64,000 nt of DNA from Diadophis punctatus similis. Taxonomy: Eukaryota > Chordata > Lepidosauria > Squamata > Dipsadidae. Below, one piece after another: positions 10,376 through 20,297 of this stretch. Numbering within the stretch: position 1 is the first letter of the stretch; every line of letters begins with the position of its first letter. The notes beneath the pieces were generated by a model. That model saw only the letters and a list, made by a program, of their open reading frames with translations, was not told where the DNA came from and searched no databases. A program made the translations under genes and the position numbers. The stretch covers positions 970,001-1,034,000 of the forward strand of contig JALIGW010000058.1 in assembly GCA_023053685.1 (NCBI GenBank), written 5' to 3'.

Positions 10376-10924
10376 GCTTTCAGCATAGCTAGGTCTTCCC
10401 TTTGAGTTGGATCCAAGAGCGGCCATTCCCAGAGCCGGACCTCCTCCCTGGCGGAGGATCAAGATTCAAGGCTGCTGTGGAAGGAAAGGAGAGAGATTCA
10501 CCTGGGGAAGCAGCAGAGACAGCCCCCCTGGGGGGTGGGGGGAGAGTCTGGTGCCCCTTCCCAGTTCCCAGGCCCTGAGCTTGACTGAGTGGCAGGAGGA
10601 GTCGGAGTCCATCAGGGCAGAGGTCCAGTCGTGAGGGAGTGGGAACATCTGCTTCACATCAGGGCTTCTTCCCTTCCCATAAGGGGCTTCCCAATCCCCT
10701 CCCCCAGGCTCCTGCTCTCCTGGTCCAGGGGATCCCCAGTCAACCCCTGCCCCCACCCTGCCCCAATCGGGAGAGGCCTTCCATGCCTGGGAAGGTTTCC
10801 TGATGCCCAGGGAAAGGTGGGGGCCCCATCTACTGTCCAACAGCAATTGGGGGGGGGGCGGGACAGCATTCCCTTCCACATTCTCGGCCTCCACCCCCCA
10901 CCCCTCCTGAAATGGGAGTCGTAC

Positions 10925-11061
10925 CTCCTCAACTCCTTTTCGGCAGACAAAGCCACAGCCGGTGGGGCAGCAGAATGACCCTCCTCCACAGTCGGCATCT
11001 GATTGGCATTGCGTAATACAGATGCCAGGTCCATGGGGCCTTGGACACCATTTTCGTGGTC
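10925..11061 (-). CDS. Gene B WAP-domain exon
   Basis: On the minus strand the exon follows CACCTTTCCTGCAG and ends GTTGAGGAG before GTACGA. It starts in phase 1 and ends in phase 0 (137 bases). It encodes a compact WAP domain with all eight cysteines: KWCPRP, GICITQC, DADC, FCC, TGC and FVC. The C1-C2 loop is short. The phase 0 end is unusual in this family, where WAP exons are phase 1-1, and implies a differently arranged last exon. The role is secreted protease inhibition or antimicrobial activity by family analogy only. Confidence 0.85.
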
Positions 11062-11074
11062 CTGCAGGAAAGGT

Positions 11075-11700
11075 GGCAGCTGAACAACAGAGCTGGAAGG
11101 GACGGTGGAGGTCTTCTAGTCCAACCCCCTGCTCAAGCTGAAGACCCTAGACCAGGGGTAGGCAAAGTTGGCTCTTCTATGACTCATGGACTTCAACTCC
11201 CAGAATTTCTGAGCCAATCATGCTAGCTTAGGAATTCTGGGAGTTGAAGTCCACGAGTCATAGAAGAGCCAACTTTGCCTACCCCTGCCCTAGACTATTT
11301 CAGACAAATGGCTGTCCAGTCTCTTCGTGAAAACCTCCAGTGATGGAGCATCCATAACTTCTGGCAAGGCAAGTTCTTCCACTGATTACCGTAATTGTTC
11401 TTACTTGTCAGAAAATTCCTCCTTATTTCCAGGTTGAATCTCTCCTTGATCAATTTCCATCCATTATTCCTTGTCTGGCCTTCAGGTGCCTTGGAAAACA
11501 GCCTGACCCCCCTCCTCTCTGTGGCAGCCCCTCAAGTATTGGAACACCATTATCAGGACAGCCCTAGTCCTTCTTTTCATCAAACTAGACCTACACAATT
11601 CCTGCAACCGTTCTTCGTATGTTTGAGCCTCCAGTCCCCTCATCATCTTTGTTGCTCTTCTCTGCACTCTTTCTAGAGTCTCAACATCTTTTTTACATCG
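11075..11700 (-). mobile_element. CR1 fragment containing a palindromic MITE
   Basis: Antisense CR1 runs from AACAGAGCTGGAAGGGACGGTGG through to the region encoding [16 protein letters not shown], near 11700. It is interrupted at 11153-11287 by a foldback element. The CR1 C-terminal frame is still recognisable but broken. Confidence 0.85.
11153..11287. mobile_element. Palindromic hAT-type MITE with 8-bp TSD
   Basis: The 135-bp element starts CAGGGGTAGGCAAAGTTGGC and ends with its inverted complement. Nearly the whole element folds back on itself. It is flanked by CCCTAGAC on both sides (11145-11152 and 11288-11295). A close relative is at 50671-50790. Confidence 0.9.
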
Positions 11701-12204
11701 TGTGACCAAAACTGGACACAATATTCCAAGCGTGGCTGTTTTAGGGGGAACCTACAGAGTCCCAGGTCAGGCATCAACCGATGAGATGAGAGAGCCAGGA
11801 AAGGGAAGCAGCTGGACATGGCTTAGGGGTGGGGGGCCCACGGTCTTCCAGCCCAGGGAGTGGGAACAAGGCTGGCCTCCCCCTGGATTCCCCCCCCCCT
11901 GGTAAAAAGCCTCCCACGACTGCAGCCTCCCTTATTGGCCAACGGAATAATCTTAATTCACGCCACCTTCTGTGAGGCTAGAGTTCCTTTTGCAGTTTGC
12001 AGAAGAAAAAGAATTTAAATACTTTTTTCTGTCTGAGAAGCTGCTCTGAGTCTCCCAAGCCACGGCTGGTTCTTTGCACTCTGTAGATCAGATCCCAGGC
12101 TGCTTCTGCCCAGGAACTGGTCAAGTGTCCAGTCCTCATGAGGGAGGAGTGTGGTCTAATGGTCAGTGCTTGAAGGCCATGTCCTAAGAAGGGCTGGAAT
12201 CATC

Positions 12205-12600
12205 TGAGAGAGTCCTTGACTTACAACAGTTCATTTAGCGACCGTTTGAAGTTACAACGGGATTGAAAAAAGTGAATTACGACCAGTTTTCACACTTACG
12301 ACCATTGCAGCACCCCCACGGTCATGTGATCAAAATTCAGAGGCTTGGCAACTGACTCGCATTTATGACGGTTGCAGTGTCCCAGGGTCATGTGATCCCC
12401 TTCTGACAAGCAAAGCCAATGGGGAAGCCAGATTCAGTTAACAACCGTGTTGCTCACTGAACAGCTGCAGGGATTCACTTAACAACTGTGGCAAGGAAGG
12501 TTGCAAAATGGGGTAGAACTCACTTAACAACTGTCTCGCTTAGCAATAGAAATTTGGGCTGCAATTGTGGTTGTAAATCCAGAACTCCTTGTAAGAGCCC
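12205..12600. repeat. Interspersed repeat, family not named (copy 2)
   Basis: The same ordered phrases as at 1915-2300: CAGTTTTCACACTTACGACC, ATTTATGACGGTTGCAGTG, GATTCACTTAACAACTGTGG. It is noncoding and lies in the gene B intron between the WAP and the second Kunitz exon. Confidence 0.6.
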
Positions 12601-12752
12601 GCAGGAAAGATAGAAAACTCCTGGAGGTGGAGGTTCTACAAAAGGGGAGCCCTCTTCCTTCTGCTGGGCATGGCTGACTTTTTCTCTGGGACTGCTTCCC
12701 TTTCTGGCTTCTGCTGGGGAGCAAAGCCCCTTGGAGGTCCCACCTGCCTTAC

Positions 12753-12920
12753 CTCGTGGTGCGCAGAACTGGGTGCAGGTTTCCTCATCCCAAAAGTTGT
12801 TGGCGTTTCCTCTGCTCCCTTTGTAGAGGAAACTCTCACAGGCCTTGGAGACGGGGTTGTAGAAGAAGCGGGCCCGAAAGGCATCACCAAAGCCAGAATC
12901 ACTTGGGAGTTGGCAGATAT
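12753..12920 (-). CDS. Gene B second Kunitz exon lacking the C14-C38 disulfide
   Basis: The 168-base exon is phase 1-1, with acceptor GGGTTGCAG and donor GTAAGG on the minus strand. The fold-defining residues of a Kunitz domain are present: CQLP, RARFFYN, C30, GNANNF, C51 and C55. In BPTI numbering, however, C14 is Gly and C38 is Ser, so the 14-38 disulfide that pins the reactive loop is missing from both ends. P1 is Asp. A canonical protease-inhibiting loop is therefore unlikely; a different binding role or decay are the alternatives. The frame is intact. A LINE abuts the acceptor (see findings). Confidence 0.87.
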
Positions 12921-13500
12921 CTGCAACCCAACAAGACAGACACAGACTTCAGAGGATAATCAGAACTGCAGAAAAAACAATTACTGCCAACCTGCCTTCC
13001 ATTGAGGACCTGTATACTGCACGAGTCAAAAAGAGGGCCGTGAAAATATTTACTGACCCTTCGCATCCTGGACATAAATTGCTTCAACTCCTACCCTCAA
13101 AACGATGCTGTAGAGCACTGCACACCAAGACAACTAGACACAAGGACAGTTTTTTCCTGAACGCCATCACTCTGCTAAACAAATAATTCCCACAACACTG
13201 TCAAACTATTTACTAAGTCTGCACTACTATTAATCTTCTCATCGTTCCAATCACCCATTTCCTCCCACTTGTGACTCTATGACTTGTTGCTTGTATCCTT
13301 ACAATTTATATTGATATTGTTTCCTAGTATGATTTGATTGCTTATTGTACCGTATGATTGTCACTGGGTGTTGTGCCTTGTGATTCTTGACAAGTATATC
13401 TTGTCTTTTTATGTACACTGAGAGCATATGCACCAAAGACAAATTCCTTGTGTGTCCAATCACACTTGGCCAATAAAGAATTCTATTCTATTCTATCTGG
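12921..13500 (+). mobile_element. L2-type LINE 3' fragment
   Basis: Sequence starting TGCAACCCAACAAGACAGACAC matches the 3' coding part of the LINE at 32150-34680 (the QDRHRLQRIIRTAEK...SHPGHK region). It continues through its 3' UTR to CCAATAAAGAATTC and a short TTCTA tail. It is 5'-truncated at the very edge of the gene B Kunitz exon. Confidence 0.88.
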
Positions 13501-14850
13501 AGGGAGGTAGAAGATGCTGAGTGTTTGTTGAAGTATATTCTGGCCTCCCCCATCTCTTCTCGCCAATAATTATTGCTGGCCAATAATCAGCCATTAATTC
13601 AGCAAACGGTGGAAATGCCAGATTAGTAGGCTATATCTCAAAATATGCAACTTGCATTAATATTTTAGAATTGGCCCAGGCAAGGATGGAAGTCTGAGTC
13701 AACCTTGAGCCTGGTGAGATTTGAACTGCCAAATTGGAGGCAGCCAGCAGTCAGCAGAAGTAGCCTGCAGTACTGCACTCTAACCACTGTGGCTCAGTAT
13801 TAGTACAATATTAGTACAATTAAAAAACCCTCCCCTTTTACAACCCTGTAATTCCTTAATTCGGGGTATAGTCGGGACGACTGGATGGAACTGAGCATTT
13901 GCTGGCCAGATACCCTTCCTGAAGCCTATGTGGAGTTCACAGCAGATATTTTTTCTTTATGCCCTAGAAGAGAAACATCTGCCGCTACTTTAGGATTGAA
14001 TTCTCAACCCTTCTGAGTGGGAGGCGAGTGTCTTTATCACCATGCTTCTCAGAACAATAGTAGTATAACAATCCTGGCTTACCAATTACTCATTAGAGAC
14101 CATTTGAAATTATGACAATGCTGCCCCCATTGTGCTCTCAGAGGAGAAAGATCGGAGAGGGATTTCGAGAGAGTAAGTTGTTTGCTGTTCTACATATCAA
14201 AAGCAACACGATTGCGTTGGCCATGGGTAGGATCAGGCAGTCAAGGGATTGCCTACAGAAATCACTTGCTTTTTTTCTCCCACTCTCTGTAGAGCAAAAT
14301 GATAGGAGAGAAAGGGATCTCAAGAGATTAAGCTGTTTGTGCCTCTCAGCCCTATTATGTAGTGTGATCGCATTTTTTTAATGTGTACAAAACAGTAAGC
14401 AGGCACAAGAGCACTGCAAAGGGTGGTGGAACTGGTGGTTAGGAGGTAAACAGAAGCCCAAAGTGTGAAACTTGTCTCTTTCCAGCCCCAAAGCACAATT
14501 GTGGTCAAGTGATTTCCCACTTAGAGACTGCTTCACTTAATGATGGAGTTGCCAGCCCCAATTAGGATCTTTAAGTGATGACTGTCAGTGTTAGTGAAAG
14601 GGAGCTGTGGGATCTGACCTGCAATTGTAACCGCTTGAAAATGGTGGGTGTAGGACATGGTGTGTGTGGCCTTCAAAGGCAAATAAGGCCTGTGGGAGGA
14701 GCAGATCTCACTGTTAGGCCCCTCTAGGCCCATCACTTGACTCTTGATTGTACAGTCATGGCTCAAACCCTCCACTTGCTCTCTGTTCCTACTCAGGAGT
14801 TTTTGCAGACGAGACCCTGGAGAGGTCAAGTGAACAAAAGGGAGCTTCTT
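13500..14850. other. Intronic stretch without recognised genes
   Basis: The sequence has no open frame with family features. Parts around 14040-14640 resemble the TCACTTAATGATGG/TTATGACAATG type of interspersed repeat seen at 1915 and 12205. The remainder (13500-14040) shows nothing I can name. It lies in the gene B intron between its two Kunitz exons. Confidence 0.5.
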
Positions 14851-14857
14851 CTGGGAA

Positions 14858-15172
14858 TACTTGACCCAGCAGTTAAGATGCTGGGCTTGTCAACCAGAAG
14901 GTTGGCAGTTCAAGACCCAAGGGCTGCATGACAGGGTGAGCTCCTGTTACTTGCCCCAGCTCCTGCCCACCTAGCAGTTTGAAATCAGGAAAACGCGAAT
15001 AGATAAATAGGTACCACTTCGGTGGGAAGGTAGCAGGGTTCCGAGCACCTCGGCCACATGACCACGGAAGCGTCTTCGGACAATGCTGGGTCCCTCGGCT
15101 AAGAAATGAGAGGACCACTGCCCCCTAGAATCAGATGCGAATGGGCAGGGAATACCTTTACCTTTAAGACCC
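14858..15172 (+). mobile_element. Sauria-type tRNA-derived SINE
   Basis: A tRNA-like head (CAGCAGTTAAGATGCTGGG, then GGCAGTTCAAGACCC) is followed by a body with ATAGATAAATAGGTACC, GGCCACATGACCACGGAAGC and GTCTTCGGACAATGCTGG. It ends in CTTTACCTTTA. This order is that of the SINE family widespread in lizards and snakes, which depends on a Bov-B-type LINE for movement. Confidence 0.85.
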
Positions 15173-15359
15173 CTAAGTAGCTAACTAACAGCTGTGCTAT
15201 CTAAACATCCCTAAGAATGAAGCCCCTTCAACCCTGACATTTTATCCAGAGCCTCTTAGTTAGCCTGGCTCCCTCCTTTCTCCTTGGGATGAAATTTCAA
15301 GGTCCCCTTTTTGCCTTTTCCTTCCTCTGGATTTTATTTTGTCCATGGTGTGGGATTAT

Positions 15360-15368
15360 TATTATTTT

Positions 15369-15417
<49 letters not shown>
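15360..15417. repeat. TAG/GTA trinucleotide microsatellite
   Basis: A perfect (TAG)n run of about 50 bases between a TTATTATT stretch and the following LINE 3' end. Confidence 0.95.
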
Positions 15418-15419
15418 GC

Positions 15420-16080
15420 CCCTCCCCCTCCCATGCCATCACTCTGCTGAACACCTGATTCCCTCAGCACTGTCTTAGGCCTAAAGATATTTACCCATGT
15501 AGTAGGACTGTATTGCTATTATCTTTCTCACCATCTCATCTTTCCTACTACTTTTCTTATTGATATCTTATGATTTATCACTTGTTTGTATCTTATTATT
15601 AATGACTGCAGCTATGATTTATGATCTATGACTTTTCACTTTGTTGTTCGCATGGACACTGTGAGCTTCTGTACCAGAGACAAATTCCTTGTGTGTCTAA
15701 TCACATTTGGCCAATAAACCTATTCTATTCTATTCTATTCTATTCTATTCTGTTCTGTTCTGTTCTGTTCTGTTCTGTTCTGTTCTGTTCTGTTCTGTTC
15801 TGTTCTGTTCTGTTCTATTCCACTCCACTCCACTCCACTCTATTCCTATATTCTATTCTAATTTTCTATTCTATTCTATTCTGTTCCATATATTCTATTC
15901 TATTCTGTTTTGTTCCATATATTTTGTTCTGTTCTGTTCTGTTCTGTTCTGTTCGTAACAGATTAACAGAGTTGGAAGGGACCTTGCATGGTCATCTAGT
16001 CCAACCCCCTGCTCAAGCAGGAGACCCTACATCTGTTCTGTCCCGTTCCAGTCCGTTCCGTTCCATTTTAATTTTATTCT
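15420..16080 (+). mobile_element. LINE 3' UTR with expanded TTCTA/TTCTG tail
   Basis: ATGCCATCACTCTGCTGAAC to ACTTGTTTGTATC, and then GACAAATTCCTTGTGTGTC, match the 3' end of the L2-type LINEs in this window. The element runs directly into a pentanucleotide array (15718-15958) that shifts from TATTC to TGTTC units. A small antisense CR1 3' end (15958-16030) is inserted in the array. The long Phe/Ser/Cys-repeat frames here are artefacts. Confidence 0.85.
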
Positions 16081-16170
16081 TATTTCATTCTATTCTCTGT
16101 TCAGAGAGAGCTTTGACATGCAGAGGAGTCTGTAAAATGACTCTGGAGCCCAAATCCCCTCCCTGCTCAC

Positions 16171-16341
16171 CACGGCTGGCACAGGCCTGCAGGCATTCTA
16201 GTTGTGTTGCGAAGTTGTTTTCATTGCCTTCGCAGCCTTGATGGACAAACTTTTCACACACGCCTGCCTGGGAGTTATAGAAGATCCGGAGGGAGGACTC
16301 ATCGCTGCATTTTTGACGATCTGGAGGCAACTGGCAGAAAC
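16171..16341 (-). CDS. Gene B first Kunitz exon, P1 serine, one-residue insertion
   Basis: The exon follows CCCCTCCAG and ends CGTG before GTGAGC on the minus strand; it is 171 bases, phase 1-1. It has all six Kunitz cysteines: CQLP, QKC, GVC, HQGCEGNENNF, LEC, QAC. P1 is Ser after C14 (QKCSDES). The stretch between C14 and the IFYN core has one residue more than BPTI and its paralogues. Ser at P1 does not favour trypsin; elastase-like or non-protease targets are possible by family analogy. It connects to the signal exon in phase 1. Confidence 0.92.
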
Positions 16342-16515
16342 CTGGAGGGGTTGCGGGGGGAGGGGGGGAGTTGTCAGTTTTGCCAGAATTGGGAGACAGA
16401 AAATAGAAGGAGGAAGGTGGATTAGATATGTTCACCATCTTGAGTTGTTTATAAAAATAATAATAAAGGCAGGATATAAATAATTCAAAAAATATTTAAA
16501 GGGAGATTCGGTTAA

Positions 16516-16932
16516 TGTCAGGGTTCCAAATAGCATCCAAAATCAAATCAGAGTCCGAGGCAAAGTTTTCCTCAAAGTCCCAATTTATTGACAGAGCCAT
16601 GTTGGTACATCTGAGAGAAACCCGAATCTGAAATCCCAGGGGTTTCTCCACCCAGTTGAGAGTTCAAGTCCTTGCCCCCACACCCACAAATCCATCACGT
16701 TCTCCAATCTCCAAGTGCCACACTGGCAGAGTCCACCCATCTCCTTCAGTGCAGGTGCAGAGGTGCAGAGACAAAGGATGACCTTGGCTTCCTAGAAAGG
16801 AATTTGTTATGGCTACATACTAACAACCTCATACACTCCCCCCTCCCATTTCCCCACAGTAGAAAATGCATAGTAGAATAGTATAAAGTGTGGCAGGCCA
16901 AAGATCCCAAATAAAACGGCTTCGACCTGACA
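16516..16932 (-). mobile_element. Solo LTR-like element
   Basis: On the minus strand it starts TGTCAGGTCG and ends CCCTGACA. AATAAA lies at the U5-side end (CAATAAATTGG, near 16584-16589). There is no internal coding sequence, and I found no clear target duplication. It separates the first Kunitz exon of gene B from a CR1 copy. Confidence 0.5.
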
Positions 16933-16935
16933 CAG

Positions 16936-17365
16936 AATAGAGCTGGAAGGAACCTTGGTCCAACACCCCTCACTCAAACAGGAGATCCTGTGGGATTTCA
17001 GACAAGTGGCTGTCCAGTCTATTCTTGAAAACCTCCAGTGATGGAGCACCCACAAATTCTATTCCACTGGTTAATTGTCCTCACTGTTAGGAAATTTCTC
17101 CTTAATTCCAGGTTGCTTCTCTCCCTGATTAGTTTCCACCCATTGTTTCCTGTTCTGCTTTCAGGTGCTTTGGAGGATAGTTTGACTCCCTCTTCTCTGT
17201 GGCAGCCCCTCAAATACTGGAAGGCTGCTATCATGTCCCCCTTAGTCCTTCTTTTCTCCAGACAGGCCAAACCCAAACCCTACTCATTCTTCATATGTTT
17301 TAGTCTCCAGGCCTTTAATCATCTTAGTTGCTCTTCTTTGCATTGTTTCCAAGGTCTCAACTTTG
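16936..17365 (-). mobile_element. CR1 LINE 3' fragment
   Basis: Antisense CR1, from AATAGAGCTGGAAGGAACC to the region for KRRTKGD...[11 protein letters not shown] and beyond. It lies in the first intron of gene B. Confidence 0.85.
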
Positions 17366-17509
17366 GGGGGGGGGCATCGTGAGAATCCCCACATCTGGAT
17401 CCTGGGCTTTGATCCCTGGCACTGGGCCACAAGGGTCCCCAGGAACAAGCCAACCCCCCCCCCCCTCCTCCACCAACCCTGCCTGTCTCACTGAGAATAC
17501 CTTACGCAA

Positions 17510-17975
17510 CCTGACTTGAAATCCTGGGCTTAGAAAGCTTAGAACTACGTCGCCTTCGGCACGACCTAAGCATAACTCATAAAATTATCTGCTACAACGT
17601 CCTTCCTGTCAATGACTACTTCAGCTTCAACCACAACAATACACGAGCACATAACAGATACAAACTCAAAGTGAACCGCTCCAAACTTGACTGTAGAAAA
17701 TATGACTTTAGCAACAGAGTGGCAAATGCCTGGAACTCACTACCTGACTCTGTGGTCTCGTCACCAAACCCCCAAAACTTTACCCTTAGACTGTCCACTG
17801 TTGACCTCACCCAATTCCTAAGAGGTCAGTAAGGGGCGTGCATAAGGGCACCAGCGTGCCTACTGTCCCTGTCCTAATGTTTCCTCTTATCAGTACTCAT
17901 TTTATGTATATAAACAATGTTTTATCTATGTATATTACCAACATGTACTTGACAAATAAATAAATAAATAAATCT
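17510..17975 (+). mobile_element. LINE C-terminal coding and 3' UTR fragment with AAATA tail
   Basis: An almost uninterrupted plus-strand frame encodes the C-terminus of a LINE protein (RYKLKVNRSKLDCRKYDF, then AWNSLPDSVVSSP) and stops near 17832. The 3' UTR runs to TACTTGACAAATAAATAAAT. Antisense copies of the same element are at 49176-49650 and, split by an hAT, near 52365-53510. Confidence 0.75.
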
Positions 17976-18006
17976 CCCACCAGGGGTTTCCTGTGGGTCT
18001 ACTCAC

Positions 18007-18112
18007 TGTTCAGAGGTCTCAGGCTCTCTGCATCACCATCTCCACCACTGGCAGCATGGAGGTCAGCAGAGAAGGAGAGGAGCACCCCAACGAGAAGAAG
18101 CCTGGCCCACAT
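18007..18112 (-). CDS. Gene B signal peptide exon
   Basis: ATG at 18112 on the minus strand opens a frame with a short charged start (MWAR) and a hydrophobic core, LLLVGVLLSF. An Ala-rich cleavage region (HAAS) and an acidic/Gly linker follow. It ends in phase 1 at ACA before GTGAGT. Thirty-five residues plus one base are encoded. The start is supported by the same CCTGAGAGACC context before the ATG in genes C and D. The product is directed to the secretory pathway. Confidence 0.9.
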
Positions 18113-18190
18113 GGTCTCTCAGGAGGAAGGAGGTCTCTTGGCCGAGGCAGTAGGAGTATATGAAGCTGGAGAAAGGGGCTGGTGGCGTTT
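18113..18190 (-). promoter_or_regulatory. Gene B core promoter region
   Basis: The 5' flank is shared with genes C and D. A TATA-like element (plus-strand GTATATG at 18156-18162) lies 44 bases upstream of the ATG, weaker than in C and D. The motif is better formed on the plus strand, so its use as a minus-strand TATA box is inferred from its conserved position. Confidence 0.45.
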
Positions 18191-18507
18191 TAACTGCAGG
18201 TTTGTGGGACTTCCCCAATGCAGTGCTTCCTCTGGACAGGAGAGCCAACCTCAGAAGGAGGAAGGACACAGCAGAGGTTTCCAGGAACGCAACAATCTTG
18301 CGTAATGATTGAACTCCACCCAGTGTGCATATTGCAATGGTCAGACTAGAAGGATGGGGTGAGATTGGGGTTGGGGTTGGGCGGAACCTCCTGGACTGAC
18401 AACATCCAACACAGACTGGGCTGGCTCAAGAGTCCTGAGCTGTGGGGGATGGACAGAGTCCCCTTTCCAGAGGATACTAGGCAGGGAGTGGTGGTGGTGG
18501 TGATGAT

Positions 18508-19720
18508 GGAGGAACTCCTATGTTCTCCAAGTTCAAAAGCGAAGGGGTGGGAGCATCTGCTTTGGGAAGGGGCAGGAGGTGAACCTGTCTTTTGCTCCCT
18601 GGAGGTGCATGGACCTCAAAAAGACGTAGAGTTGGCAAAATGTGGGTAAATTCTCACTGGAGGGGGATGTCTGGGGGCTTCTCGTTCTGGATGAAGAGAC
18701 AAGGTGGAGGCCACCAAGTTCCTTCAACCAAGCAAGAGACGGTGGGATCCTTTCTTTTCTTCATCTTCTCACCCAAGGTGGAAGCCTACTTGGTCTCTGC
18801 AGGGTCTCAGCACCACAAGGCACAACATTCTCAGCCACAGCCTTGTGCTGGCTGGGAATTCTGGGTATTAGGACTGGAGGAACCCAATATGATCATTCAT
18901 GGTACCTTCCACGTGGTCAATGGGAGATATCCTGCTAAAGCATTTTCTCCCTTTGTCTTTTGTCCTTTTCAGCTACAAATTATTGAGAAATATTTGCTTC
19001 TCCCTAGGATTTTCTTTTACACTTTTGATGGTTATTGTACCTCAGAAAAGACCTAAAAAGTGCCAAAGATTTGAAAAAGAAATACTTTCGCTCCCTTGCA
19101 TTTTCCTGAGGGTCTTATAGAAGGCGTGTTAGATGCCAGTCCAGTTTCTCTCTCAGGCTGGGGAGTATCAGTCACTGGTGCCCCTTCCCACGACCTTCGT
19201 CTTAAACCCAGACTTTCCCAAACTTAGCAGTTTTAAAATGAGTGGACTTCAGCTCCCAGAATTCCTCAGCCAGCATCTTAAAGCTGCCAGGGTTGAACAA
19301 CACTGCTGTCAATCATAATAAAACATGCATTCCAAGATCTTAATGCAAATCTTCGCTTCCATGTCAGTTTCCTGAGGTCAGAGGTCAGAACACAAACAGA
19401 ACATTTTGTGTCACAACCGTGTGAGGAACATTTTGTTCCACCTTGTTGCACTCCCTGGACCAGGTGGATCTGTGCCAGGTGAGGGAAAGTCTGCTTCAGA
19501 TTCACTGTCTTCTGAATCTGGCTGGGAAAATGGGACCTGCCGTTGCTCCACCCTCCTGGCCACCTGCACATGGCCACAGGTGAGGGGCTAAGGCCGGAGG
19601 GCTCCCCCTCCCTTCAGCCTGCAGAGGAAGGGTCTCATTGGGCAGCATGCAAGCTAGCTCTGGATCCAGAGAGACGGCGCTCCTCCAACACCAACGCTTA
19701 AGGAGACCCAATGGGTGCGA
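18508..19720. repeat. 5'-flank duplication block, copy in gene B
   Basis: The block starts around CTCCTATGTTCTCCAAGTTC and continues through GGGTCTCAGCACCACAAGGC, GTGGACTTCAGCTCCCAG and GGACCAGGTGGATCTGTGCC to GGAGACCCAATGGGTGCGAG. It recurs at 30905-31000 plus 34696-36650 (gene C flank) and at 47842-48870 (gene D flank). It contains no exon. It marks the upstream boundary of each duplicated unit. Confidence 0.85.
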
Positions 19721-19721
19721 G

Positions 19722-20297
19722 TGTGGGAAGAAATGTCCATCTGGGTTCAGTTCCAAGCCAGGAGAAAGACAGTGGAAACATGGAGGCTGATTGGAAAGAT
19801 GGTTTAATGATGAAGCAGAACCACATGGGTTCTAGTTAGCTGACCATGGAGTTGAGAGTGGAGGGTATTTATACCTTCTCTTGGGCTTTGCACTTGAACT
19901 TCCTGTTCCTGTGCAAGAACATATATTCTATTGGGGTCATAGCTGACTCTGAAGGTTTGGTTGAAGTTTCTGAGGGTGATGCAATGTCCTTAGGAGATTG
20001 TGCAATGTAGTGAGCTCTGTGTCTTAGTGGGTTCATCCTATTATGTCCTGGTGGGTCATGTCTTCATCCCATCACCCTGGAGTTGAAGGTCTTTTGTTTT
20101 GTAGGTAGGATGGCCCAGTCTTTCTCAAGGGGCACAAAATACCTGCTAGGGGGAGGGAGCTGGGGCTCTGAGTTTCTGTCTCCCTTAAGATTTTTTAAAT
20201 TTCTTTTTTAGGGGAAATATTTTATCCTGCCTTTTTAATATTTCCTAAAATATTTCATTCTTCTAAGAGAGGGGTGGGTGCTAACTTTCTACACTAG
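19722..20297. repeat. LTR-like interspersed repeat, copy 2
   Basis: Same element and orientation as 6831-7381 (GGAAAGATGGTTTAATGATG ... CTAACTTTCTACACTAG). It interrupts the duplicated flank between GGGTGCGAG and AGCAGGTTTCC; the gene C/D copy at about 36645 lacks it. Between 20300 and 20990 I see no other gene. Confidence 0.7.

Larger units (their letters stand above)
9817..18112 (-). other. Gene B, signal peptide-Kunitz-Kunitz-WAP
   Basis: Minus-strand gene model: signal exon 18112-18007, Kunitz 16341-16171, Kunitz 12920-12753, WAP 11061-10925, polyadenylation signal 9822-9817. The signal exon and 5' flank are paralogous to those of genes C and D, but the domain order is shorter and different. 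The WAP exon ends in phase 0 rather than phase 1. I could not settle the terminal coding exon between 10924 and 9823. One candidate begins after CCACTCAG near 10588, another after CCATCTGAG near 9897. Confidence 0.75.

Noticed and set aside
9818..10462. Proline/leucine/serine-rich 214-codon antisense frame
   Set aside because: It runs through a GGA minisatellite with multiple overlapping frames of the same composition, and its stop lies in the polyadenylation signal. I treat it as composition, though a last exon of gene B may lie in this area.
15621..16241. 206-codon Phe/Ser/Cys-rich frame
   Set aside because: Translation of TTCTA/TTCTG arrays and flanking LINE 3' UTR.
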